In this document: piece after piece, positions 1 through 6,874 of the stretch | Layout: each line of letters opens with the position of its first letter | Position numbering within the stretch: the stretch's first letter is position 1 | Assembly (NCBI GenBank): GCA_016182605.1 | Contig: JACPGE010000069.1 | Coordinates: 1 to 64,000, forward strand | Length of the DNA: 64,000 nt | Direction of reading: 5' to 3' | DNA from: Candidatus Hydrogenedentota bacterium | Lineage (GTDB): Bacteria; Hydrogenedentota; Hydrogenedentia; Hydrogenedentales; JAEUWI01 | Made by a program: the position numbers and the translations under genes | The notes under the pieces: model-generated | Told to the model about the DNA's origin: nothing | Database searches by the model: none | Seen by the model: the letters and a program-made list of their open reading frames with translations, nothing else

Positions 1-24
1 GGGGGGGGGGGGGGGGGGGGGGGG
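1..24. other. Poly-G homopolymer at window edge
   Basis: The first 24 bases are all G, followed by ordinary mixed sequence. A pure G run exactly at the edge is typical of no-signal calls in two-colour short-read chemistry or of an assembly end, so it is probably an artefact rather than genomic sequence. Confidence 0.8.
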
Positions 25-399
25 ATTATTGGGTAGAACGAGAGTTGCGTTCCACTCCGCGCGTTACAAACGGGCATCGTTTTCGTTTGGGGCCGATGTT
101 TTGCAGCGAACTCGTGGCACGCGCAACACACGTGGCCGCCTAACCCGGATAAATCACGGGCTCCACGTGTTCGTTCCGTAACTCCTTCTTGGACCCGCAA
201 TTGCCGTAACATGCACGGCGGTATCGCCAGACAGCCCGTGATTTATCCTGCCCGTTGAACGCCAGCACCATCGGCACGCTGAGCATACTTCACCACGTTG
301 CCAATCCGAATGCGATCCGGAAGTCGCAAAGTGGTGAAATATGCGGGCTAACCGGATGCGATCGTATGGAGACGGGTCTTCCGGAGCCTTCATACAGGG
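25..399. other. Non-coding end region with two nested palindromes
   Basis: No open frame here has a convincing RBS or protein-like composition. The stretch is instead rich in inverted repeats. One is a perfect 16-bp pair at 147-162 and 233-248. Another is a 13-of-14-bp pair at 283-296 and 331-344, which encloses a small TGCGA/TCGCA hairpin. The larger palindrome is flanked by GCCTAAC (138-144) and GTTGAAC (254-260), which fit the R''/R' patterns of integron attC sites. No integrase gene is in the window. Confidence 0.5.
138..260. repeat. attC-like imperfect palindrome
   Basis: A perfect 16-bp inverted repeat (147-162 with 233-248) surrounds a 70-nt central region. It is bounded on the left by GCCTAAC, fitting RYYYAAC, and on the right by GTTGAAC, fitting GTTRRRY. 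The total length of about 123 bp lies in the attC range. The flanking boxes pair only partly (AAC with GTT, plus a G-C), and there is no intI or second cassette, so it could equally be an unrelated palindromic repeat. Confidence 0.3.
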
Positions 400-1578
400 T
401 CAAAGCAACAACCCTGCGCGTGTGTTCCGCTTGTTCCAGTAGCGGCGGACGAAGGCGGGCCGGTGGTCGGTTCCCATGAAGATCTGCTTTGACCAGCGCT
501 TGAGCATGCTGCGGTGCGCGGCGAAGGCCTCTTCGGTGGTGGGGGTATTGTTCATCCACAGGCGCTCCAGGGGATCGCGCTCTCTGCCCAGGAAGGCGCC
601 TGCCTGCTCTGGGAATCCCATGGCGGCCCGGTGGAAGCGTTCATGGGTCCACCAGAGGGAGTCGTCGGCCTTGTCTTCGGGGCTTGGCCCAAGATCGACG
701 GGATGCAGTACGGAAACGGGCTTGAAGAGGCTGGTGCAGGGGGCGGCGGTCGCCGTGACCCAGTGTGCGTGATTGCCCGGGCGCAATTCGGCGACCCAGG
801 ACGCGGTGGTTTGTGAAGCCGCGAGGAGACCGCCCGCGTGAACGCAGGGCCCGCCCATGGCGCCGTTGCTGAGCCGGTAGTGCGGCCAGGCCGGGCCGCC
901 GTGATCGCGCAATGTGCCCATGAGCCCCATCAGCGATCGGTTTTCCCGCGCAAGGAGTGTGGTGCGGCACTGGCGCTCATGCGCGGCGGCGAAGTAGGTG
1001 TAGAGCCGGTTGCTGTGCCGCTCGGCGAAACCGGAAATGGTGAGCCCATTCGAGATGGTGCGCACCCCCTGAATCATTTCGGTGGCGGTTTCTTTGCCGG
1101 CGGTTTCCAGCACATAGGCCTGCGTGGGATCGGCCACGATGAAGCTGTTGTGATACGAGAAACTCCGGTTTTCGTGGCTGCATCCTCCCCCCTGGCCGTG
1201 CTCCTGGAGGAGCGCGGTGATAATGTTCACGGCTTCTTCGGCTGTGGTGCTGCGTTCCAGGGCGAGGCGAAGCAGATCCATGCCGAGGAGTCCGGACTTG
1301 GCGTAACCTGCCTTGGTGAAGACGGCTTCGTTGCCGATGGTCACACCGAACTCGTTGGCGCCCATTTCGGCCCCCCACATCCAATAGGGGCGGCTGAGCA
1401 GGACGGCGTGGGTCTCACGGACTTGGGGAATGGTAATCCAGGTGCATTGCAGCGAGGCGCCTTCGGCATGGGCACGCCTGGGGTGCCATTCCAGAATTTG
1501 CGCCTCGTTGATATCGCGGTCGGAGTTCTTTGCGAAGAAGACCCGGTCTTTCTCGACAATGGCAATGGTATCGCACAT
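400..1578 (-). CDS. C69-family (secernin/dipeptidase-like) Ntn hydrolase
   Basis: This 392-aa protein begins MCDT, and family C69 enzymes use an N-terminal cysteine exposed by removal of the initiator Met as nucleophile. The N-terminal block (KNSDRD at about residue 15, then WMWGAEMGANEFGV and IGNEA) matches secernin/C69 proteins, which hydrolyse peptide or amide bonds. I chose the start at 1578 because it puts Cys at position 2 and has AGGAGG about 10 nt upstream. A longer frame to 1614 would bury the Cys. No signal peptide is visible, so it is probably cytoplasmic. It is divergent from mutS with no functional link evident. The substrate is unknown. Confidence 0.85.
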   Translation of the reverse strand: MCDTIAIVEKDRVFFAKNSDRDINEAQILEWHPRRAHAEGASLQCTWITIPQVRETHAVLLSRPYWMWGAEMGANEFGVTIGNEAVFTKAGYAKSGLLGMDLLRLALERSTTAEEAVNIITALLQEHGQGGGCSHENRSFSYHNSFIVADPTQAYVLETAGKETATEMIQGVRTISNGLTISGFAERHSNRLYTYFAAAHERQCRTTLLARENRSLMGLMGTLRDHGGPAWPHYRLSNGAMGGPCVHAGGLLAASQTTASWVAELRPGNHAHWVTATAAPCTSLFKPVSVLHPVDLGPSPEDKADDSLWWTHERFHRAAMGFPEQAGAFLGRERDPLERLWMNNTPTTEEAFAAHRSMLKRWSKQIFMGTDHRPAFVRRYWNKRNTRAGLLL

Positions 1579-1683
1579 GGATTGGCGCCTCCTGGTGGCG
1601 GGGTAGTATGGCACAGGCCAGTAGAGACGGCAATTGCCCTGCCAGGCATGTTTGAAAGGCTGGTAACTTTATCGGATGGATCC

Positions 1684-1704
1684 GACGGATCCGGCCGATC
1701 CGTC
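1684..1704. promoter_or_regulatory. 8-bp inverted repeat between C69 gene and mutS
   Basis: GACGGATC and GATCCGTC form a perfect 8-bp inverted repeat with a 5-nt spacer in the divergent intergenic region. It could be an operator or a small hairpin. There is no following T-run, so an intrinsic terminator is unlikely. Confidence 0.3.
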
Positions 1705-1788
1705 CGGCAGTCTTGCTTCAGGATTGCAGTTTGCGCTGGCGCTGCCTGGCGCTTTTCCCCCAGCCTTTTCATTCCCCCAACCTTTCAT

Positions 1789-1817
1789 TTTATGCCCCGC
1801 CCCCACATCGGTATAAT
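1789..1817 (+). promoter_or_regulatory. Putative mutS promoter, near-leaderless
   Basis: A perfect TATAAT sits at 1812-1817, with a weak -35 (TTTATG) 17 nt upstream. The mutS ATG starts at 1826, only 8 nt after the -10 box, so transcription would start at or within 1-2 nt of the start codon. No Shine-Dalgarno sequence fits in the gap. Confidence 0.5.
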
Positions 1818-1825
1818 GCGCGCCT

Positions 1826-4459
1826 ATGGCAGAACAATGGATGAAATTACGCGATGTGGCGCCCAGCAAGGTGACGCCCATGCTGCGGCAGTTTATCGAG
1901 GCGAAGGCAGAGAGCGGCGATTCGCTCCTTTTCTTCCGCATGGGCGACTTTTACGAGCTGTTTTTTGAAGACGCGCTGGAGGCCTCGGAATTGCTTGGTC
2001 TTTCGCTCACGTCGCGCGATGGCGCGGAGAAGCTCGACCGGATTCCCATGGCGGGTGTTCCCGTGCGATCGGTGGATGTCTACATTGCGAAGGCGATCAA
2101 GGCGGGCCGGACCGTGGCCATTTGCGATCAGATGGAGGATCCCAAAGAGGTCAAGGGGATTGTGAAGCGGTCCGTGGTGCGGACCATCACGCCAGGGACC
2201 ATCCTGGAGCCCGATCTGCTGGAGGAGCGCAGCAACAACTATCTTGGCGCGGTGCACGAGCGCAACGGTTCCGCGGGGCTCGCCCTGCTCGATCTCTCCA
2301 CGGGGGAGTTCCTCGCGGCGGAGATAGGCGAATCGCCCAGGCGTGTGCTGATCGATGAATTGACGCGGCTGGCACCGGTGGAACTGCTCTATGCGGGGCG
2401 CGACGCCTCGCCGCTTGTGGAAACGCTCCAGAAGTACTTTCCGGGCATCACCTTTACCCGGCGCGACGAGGGTGATTTCGAGACGGCGAACGGACGCGAG
2501 ACGGTACAGGATACCTTTGGTCTGAGCACACTCAAGGGTCTGGATCTGGACGATGCACCCGCCGCCACGGGTTGTGCGGGCGCGCTGCTGGAGTATGTGC
2601 GTGCCACGCAGCGCGATGCCGTGCCCCACATTCAGCATCCGCGCCGGTATAACCCGGGGGCCTTTGTGGTGCTCGATGGCAACACGCAGCGCAATCTGGA
2701 ACTTACGGTTTCCGTGTCGGGCAAGGGTAAGCAGGGCACGTTGATCAATGTGCTCGACCGCACGCTCACCAGCATGGGTGGACGCATGATCCGGCAGTGG
2801 ATACTGCACCCCCTGCTCGACGTGGCGGCCATTCACCGGCGGCTCAACGCGGTGGAAGAACTCTTCGAGCAAACGACCCTGCGGATGGGCCTGCGGGAGG
2901 TCTTGAAGGGTATGGCCGATGTGGAGCGGCTGCTGGGCCGGCTCTCCGCCAAGGCGGGTAACGGGCGCGACATGCGCGCGCTGGGCCAGGCGCTGGGCCG
3001 GCTGCCGCAGGTGCGGGCGTTGTTGCGCGGTGTGGAGTCCGATGCGCTCGGGGAGTTGCGCGATACCCTGGATCCGATGGACGACGTGGCGGGCTGGATC
3101 GAATCGGCCATTGTCGACACGCCTCCGATAACGATTTCGGAAGGCAATGTCATCCGGGACGGGTACGACGCGGAACTGGATCGGCTTCGGGGGCTGGTGC
3201 GCGGCGGGAAGGACTGGATCGCGGCCCTCCAGGCGGAGGAGCGCGATCGGACCGGTATCGTGAATCTGAAGGTGGGTTATAACAAGGTTTTTGGTTATTT
3301 CCTTGAAGTGACGAAGAGCTACCACCACCTGGTGCCGCCCGAGTGGGAGCGCAAGCAAACCCTGGTCAATGCGGAGCGCTATATCACGCCGCGCCTGAAA
3401 TCGCGGGAGGAGGAGATCGTCACTGCCGAAGAGCGCATGCAGAAACTGGAGTACGATCTTTTTGTTGCGCTGCGGGAGCGGGTGGCTGGGGAGGCCCGGC
3501 GCATTCATGGCGCGGCAGCCCAGGTGGCCATGCTGGACACGTTGCTGAGCTTTGCGGAGGTATCGGTCAGCAAGGACTATCGCAAGCCGGAGGTGAACGA
3601 CGGCAACGGCATCGTCCTCCGGGACGGGCGCCACCCCGTGGTGGAAGACTTGATGAAGCGCGGCGATTTCGTGCCCAACGACACGGTGTTTCTGGAAGAC
3701 GAAGGCGCGCTGCAGATCGTGACCGGGCCCAACATGGCGGGCAAATCGACCTACCTGCGGCAGGTGGCCATTATCACGCTCATGGCGCAGATCGGGTGCT
3801 TTGTGCCCGCGGCCAGCGCCACCATTGGCGTGGTGGATCGGATCTTTACGCGGGTGGGCGCGTCGGACAATCTCGTGCGCGGTGAGAGCACGTTTATGGT
3901 GGAGATGATAGAGACCGCCACCATCCTCAATACGGCCACGGCCCGGAGTCTTCTGGTGCTGGATGAGATTGGGCGGGGCACGAGCACCTTTGACGGGATC
4001 AGCATTGCCTGGTCGGTCGCGGAATACATCCATGACCGGATCCGGGCGAAGACCCTCTTTGCCACGCACTACCACGAACTTACAGAACTGGGGCGCAAGC
4101 TGGAGCGGGCCAAGAACATGAATGTGACCGTGCGCGAGTATGGCGACAAGGTCATCTTCCTCTACCGCATCGCCGAGGGGGGCGCGGACCACAGCTACGG
4201 CATCCAGGTCGCCAAATTGGCGGGACTCCCCTACAGTGTGATTGCCCGCGCCCGCGAGATCCTGGAGTCCCTCGAATCCGGGAATACGGCCTCGGTGGGC
4301 CTGCCGGAGCAGATGTACCTCTTTGGCAGCAGCGCCAGCGGCCCCAGCCCCGTTGAAAAGGAGTTGGCCAGCCTCGATCCCGACACGTTGAGCCCGCGGG
4401 AAGCGCACGACATGCTTTACCACCTCAAACATTTGCTGGACAAGCCCCGGAAGGGCTGA
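1826..4459 (+). CDS. mutS: DNA mismatch repair protein MutS
   Basis: This full-length 877-aa MutS recognises mismatches and recruits MutL. The N-terminal mismatch-binding domain contains GDFYELF (about residues 38-44), the Phe-x-Glu-type motif that wedges into the mispair. The C-terminal ABC ATPase has Walker A GPNMAGKST (about residues 633-641), Walker B DEIGRGTST (about 713) and the downstream FATHYHEL switch histidines. The protein ends with a short acidic-amphipathic tail as in MutS dimer/tetramer regions. Length and motif order are typical of MutS1 rather than MutS2. The gene stands alone ahead of the flagellar block; no mutL is adjacent. The start follows closely on a TATAAT box. Confidence 0.98.
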   Translation: MAEQWMKLRDVAPSKVTPMLRQFIEAKAESGDSLLFFRMGDFYELFFEDALEASELLGLSLTSRDGAEKLDRIPMAGVPVRSVDVYIAKAIKAGRTVAICDQMEDPKEVKGIVKRSVVRTITPGTILEPDLLEERSNNYLGAVHERNGSAGLALLDLSTGEFLAAEIGESPRRVLIDELTRLAPVELLYAGRDASPLVETLQKYFPGITFTRRDEGDFETANGRETVQDTFGLSTLKGLDLDDAPAATGCAGALLEYVRATQRDAVPHIQHPRRYNPGAFVVLDGNTQRNLELTVSVSGKGKQGTLINVLDRTLTSMGGRMIRQWILHPLLDVAAIHRRLNAVEELFEQTTLRMGLREVLKGMADVERLLGRLSAKAGNGRDMRALGQALGRLPQVRALLRGVESDALGELRDTLDPMDDVAGWIESAIVDTPPITISEGNVIRDGYDAELDRLRGLVRGGKDWIAALQAEERDRTGIVNLKVGYNKVFGYFLEVTKSYHHLVPPEWERKQTLVNAERYITPRLKSREEEIVTAEERMQKLEYDLFVALRERVAGEARRIHGAAAQVAMLDTLLSFAEVSVSKDYRKPEVNDGNGIVLRDGRHPVVEDLMKRGDFVPNDTVFLEDEGALQIVTGPNMAGKSTYLRQVAIITLMAQIGCFVPAASATIGVVDRIFTRVGASDNLVRGESTFMVEMIETATILNTATARSLLVLDEIGRGTSTFDGISIAWSVAEYIHDRIRAKTLFATHYHELTELGRKLERAKNMNVTVREYGDKVIFLYRIAEGGADHSYGIQVAKLAGLPYSVIARAREILESLESGNTASVGLPEQMYLFGSSASGPSPVEKELASLDPDTLSPREAHDMLYHLKHLLDKPRKG

Positions 4460-4543
4460 GGGCCGGGGGCTGTCGTGGTGCCTGAATTGCCTGCGGGAGG
4501 CCCAAAAACCCGGCCTAAACACTTCAAAAGGTTTGACTTACAC

Positions 4544-4616
4544 CATATGTTGTGATAGGCTCAACCAGAATCGCATATATTGTGTGATAAATTGCCCCAA
4601 GTTCTACCCCTTGGGG
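4544..4616 (+). promoter_or_regulatory. Direct repeats and hairpin upstream of fliQ
   Basis: The 172-nt gap between mutS and fliQ is AT-richer than its surroundings. It holds two related copies of CATAT-N-TTGTG(TG)ATA at 4544-4557 and 4574-4589, starting exactly 30 nt apart. A 7-bp hairpin follows (CCCCAAG 4595-4601 with CTTGGGG 4610-4616). A TTGACT -35-like hexamer lies at 4533-4538, but the matching -10 is poor. The flagellar operon promoter and a regulator site are probably here. Confidence 0.35.
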
Positions 4617-4631
4617 TATGAGTGTGGTGCC

Positions 4632-4904
4632 ATGAATATCGACGAGATCATTGATATTGGGCAACGGGCCATGTGGGTTACGTTGCTGGCTTCGGCCCCG
4701 ATGCTGATATCGGGCATGGCGATTGGTCTGCTGATCAGCATATTTCAGTCGGTGACGCAGATTCAGGAGATCACGCTGACGTTTGTGCCCAAGATCGTCG
4801 TGGTGATGCTGACGTTCGTCCTGTTCTTGCCGTGGATGTCGGACGTGATATTGAACTTTGTGGAGGAACTGTTCACGAGTTTCGACACGCTCGTGAACAC
4901 CTAG
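4632..4904 (+). CDS. fliQ: Flagellar biosynthetic protein FliQ
   Basis: FliQ is a 90-aa component of the FliPQR export gate in the flagellar type III apparatus. It has the family pattern of two hydrophobic hairpin helices separated by the FQSVTQIQEITLTFVPK stretch, which is characteristic of FliQ. I chose ATG 4632 (MNIDEII) because an upstream extension to 4533 would add 33 residues unlike FliQ. It is the first gene of fliQ-fliR-flhB-flhA-flhF-flhG, with 22 nt before fliR. fliP, normally just upstream, is absent; mutS lies there instead. Confidence 0.95.
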   Translation: MNIDEIIDIGQRAMWVTLLASAPMLISGMAIGLLISIFQSVTQIQEITLTFVPKIVVVMLTFVLFLPWMSDVILNFVEELFTSFDTLVNT

Positions 4905-4926
4905 GGCGGGAAGCACCTGAGCCCTC

Positions 4927-5712
4927 ATGATACTTGAGGCCGAAATATTCAAACTTTACCTGCTGGTCTTTATCCGGATCGCGGGCCTGATGGTGGCGGC
5001 GCCGGTATTGGGATCGGGCAACTTTCCGGTGATGGCGAAGGCCGGGCTGACGGCGATGACGGCGCTGCTGGTGACGCCGACTATCTTGCGGCTGGACGCG
5101 CCGCTTCCGGACGAGGCGTTGCCTTTCGCGATCATGGGTGCGGGCGAGTTCTTGATCGGGTTGATGATTGGCTTTGTGATGAGTGTGGTTTTTTCCGCGA
5201 TCCAGGTAGGCGGCCAGATCATGGACTTGCAGACGGGCTTTGGGATGATGAATGTGTTCAATCCCGCGCTTGAGACGCAGTTTCCGATCTTCGGTTTCTT
5301 TCTGTTCATTCTGGCGGTGCTTTATTTGCTGTTGGTGAATGGCCATCACATTATGTTGCAGGCGCTCATTCACACATTCGATGCGGATGTGATCCCGGTG
5401 GGCACGTTTTTTGTCCGGCCCGAGCTGCTATTGGAGGCGGCGCGCTGGGGCCAGGTGATGTTTGTGGACGGGTTGATGATAGCGGCGCCCATTGCGGCGG
5501 CGATGCTATTGGCCTATATCACGATGGGGCTTCTGGGGCGCCTGATTCCGCAGATTCACCTGTTTGTGGTGGGTTTTCCGCTTACGATTGCGATTGGCCT
5601 GTTTGTTACCGGCCTGATTATCGATGTTTATCTCGGCCTTCTGGACAACATGTTTTACAGCATGTTTGGGAGCGCCGATCAATTTATCCGTGGCATGACA
5701 CCCGCGAGCTGA
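4927..5712 (+). CDS. fliR: Flagellar biosynthetic protein FliR
   Basis: FliR is a 261-aa multi-spanning membrane protein of the flagellar export gate, assembling with FliP and FliQ. It shows about six hydrophobic segments, the G-F-x-M-s-V-V-F-S-A-I-Q-x-G-G-Q stretch, and a helix ending QIHLFVVGFPLTIAIGL typical of FliR. The length is standard. It lies between fliQ and flhB with short spacers, so is probably co-transcribed. Confidence 0.96.
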   Translation: MILEAEIFKLYLLVFIRIAGLMVAAPVLGSGNFPVMAKAGLTAMTALLVTPTILRLDAPLPDEALPFAIMGAGEFLIGLMIGFVMSVVFSAIQVGGQIMDLQTGFGMMNVFNPALETQFPIFGFFLFILAVLYLLLVNGHHIMLQALIHTFDADVIPVGTFFVRPELLLEAARWGQVMFVDGLMIAAPIAAAMLLAYITMGLLGRLIPQIHLFVVGFPLTIAIGLFVTGLIIDVYLGLLDNMFYSMFGSADQFIRGMTPAS

Positions 5713-5735
5713 CGCGGCGGGAGCAGGACTGATTC

Positions 5736-6836
5736 ATGGCCGAAGAGAGTGGCGGAGAGAAAAGCCTACCGGCGAGCGCGCAGAAGATTCAGCGCGCCCG
5801 CGAGGAGGGGAATATCGCCAAGAGCCAGGATCTGAGTTCGGCATTTGCGCTGTCTGTTGCATTGGCGGCGCTGTATTTGCTGGGTCAGGACATGTTCGAG
5901 AAGCTGATTCAGGCGGGGCGTTATTATTTTGCCAATGCGCATTTGCTGGCGCCGGAAGAGACGCCGCTCTTGTCGCTCATGCTGGGATCGATGCGTATCT
6001 TTGCGGAGGTCACTGCGCCGTTTGCCCTGGTTATGCTGGTATCCGGCGTGCTCCTGAACTACATGCAGGTGGGCATTGTGTTCACGACACAGCCGCTGAT
6101 GCCCAAGTTGAGCCGCATCGATCCTATCTCGGGTTTCCAGCGCTTTGGTTCGGTTCGCACGGTCGTGGAGATGCTCAAGTCCATCGCCAAGCTGCTTCTG
6201 GTGACCCTTCTTGTGTGGTTTGCCATGGCGCCGCGGCTGCCGGAGATTGTCATGCTCATGCAGCAACCGCCGTACGAGATCGTGCGGGAGGTTGCCGATC
6301 TGGTTTTCGCGATCTGGTGGCGCGTGGCCCTGGCGATGTTGCTGCTGGGCCTAGCGGATTTTGGTTTTCAGCGCTGGCAGCACCTGCGCGATCTGCGCAT
6401 GACGGAGCAGGAAGCGCGGCAGGAGTCGCGCGAACTGGAGGGCGACCCGCAAATCAAGCGGCGTATCCGCCAGTTGCAGCGCCAGCTTGCCACGCAGCGG
6501 ATGATGGCGGAAGTGCCGAAAGCGGACGTGATTATCACGAACCCGGTGCGGTTTGCTGTGGCGCTTCGTTACGATGCGGGCAATATGGCGGCGCCGGAGG
6601 TGGTGGCGAAAGGGGAACGCCTGATTGCGCAGCGCATCCGCGAGATTGCGGTGGAGCATCGTGTTCCCATTGTGCAGCGGCCGGAGCTGGCCCGCGCCAT
6701 TTACAGAACCATTGGGATTGGCCAGGCGGTGCCGGAGCATCTTTTCAGGGCGGTTGCGGAAGTGCTTTCCTTTGTGTACAAGGTGGATCGGCGCCAGGAA
6801 AAGATTCGGGAGCGCCGCACTGCGGGCATGTTGTAA
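5736..6836 (+). CDS. flhB: Flagellar export switch protein FlhB with variant cleavage site
   Basis: FlhB (366 aa) has four N-terminal transmembrane segments and a C-terminal cytoplasmic domain that switches export from rod/hook to filament substrates. The C-domain is clear (EVPKADVIITNP, then VVAKGERLIAQRIREIA and IGQAVPEHLFRAVAEVL). Family members self-cleave between Asn and Pro of an NPTH motif. Here the residues are Asn269-Pro270-Val271-Arg272, so Thr and His are both replaced while the scissile pair remains. Numbering coincides with the enterobacterial N269. The gene is otherwise intact in the flagellar operon. Confidence 0.96.
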   Translation: MAEESGGEKSLPASAQKIQRAREEGNIAKSQDLSSAFALSVALAALYLLGQDMFEKLIQAGRYYFANAHLLAPEETPLLSLMLGSMRIFAEVTAPFALVMLVSGVLLNYMQVGIVFTTQPLMPKLSRIDPISGFQRFGSVRTVVEMLKSIAKLLLVTLLVWFAMAPRLPEIVMLMQQPPYEIVREVADLVFAIWWRVALAMLLLGLADFGFQRWQHLRDLRMTEQEARQESRELEGDPQIKRRIRQLQRQLATQRMMAEVPKADVIITNPVRFAVALRYDAGNMAAPEVVAKGERLIAQRIREIAVEHRVPIVQRPELARAIYRTIGIGQAVPEHLFRAVAEVLSFVYKVDRRQEKIRERRTAGML

Positions 6837-6874
6837 TTCCCCACGCGGGGTGAAGGAGTGAAACGAAAGGTCTC

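Noticed and set aside
154-393. Short frames in the first 400 nt
   Set aside because: No RBS, atypical composition, and the region is better explained by palindromic repeats.
1847-4522. 891-aa open frame antisense to mutS
   Set aside because: It is the complement of a certain mutS gene. Its His/Arg/Gln-rich composition is typical of antisense frames in GC-rich DNA, and there is no RBS.
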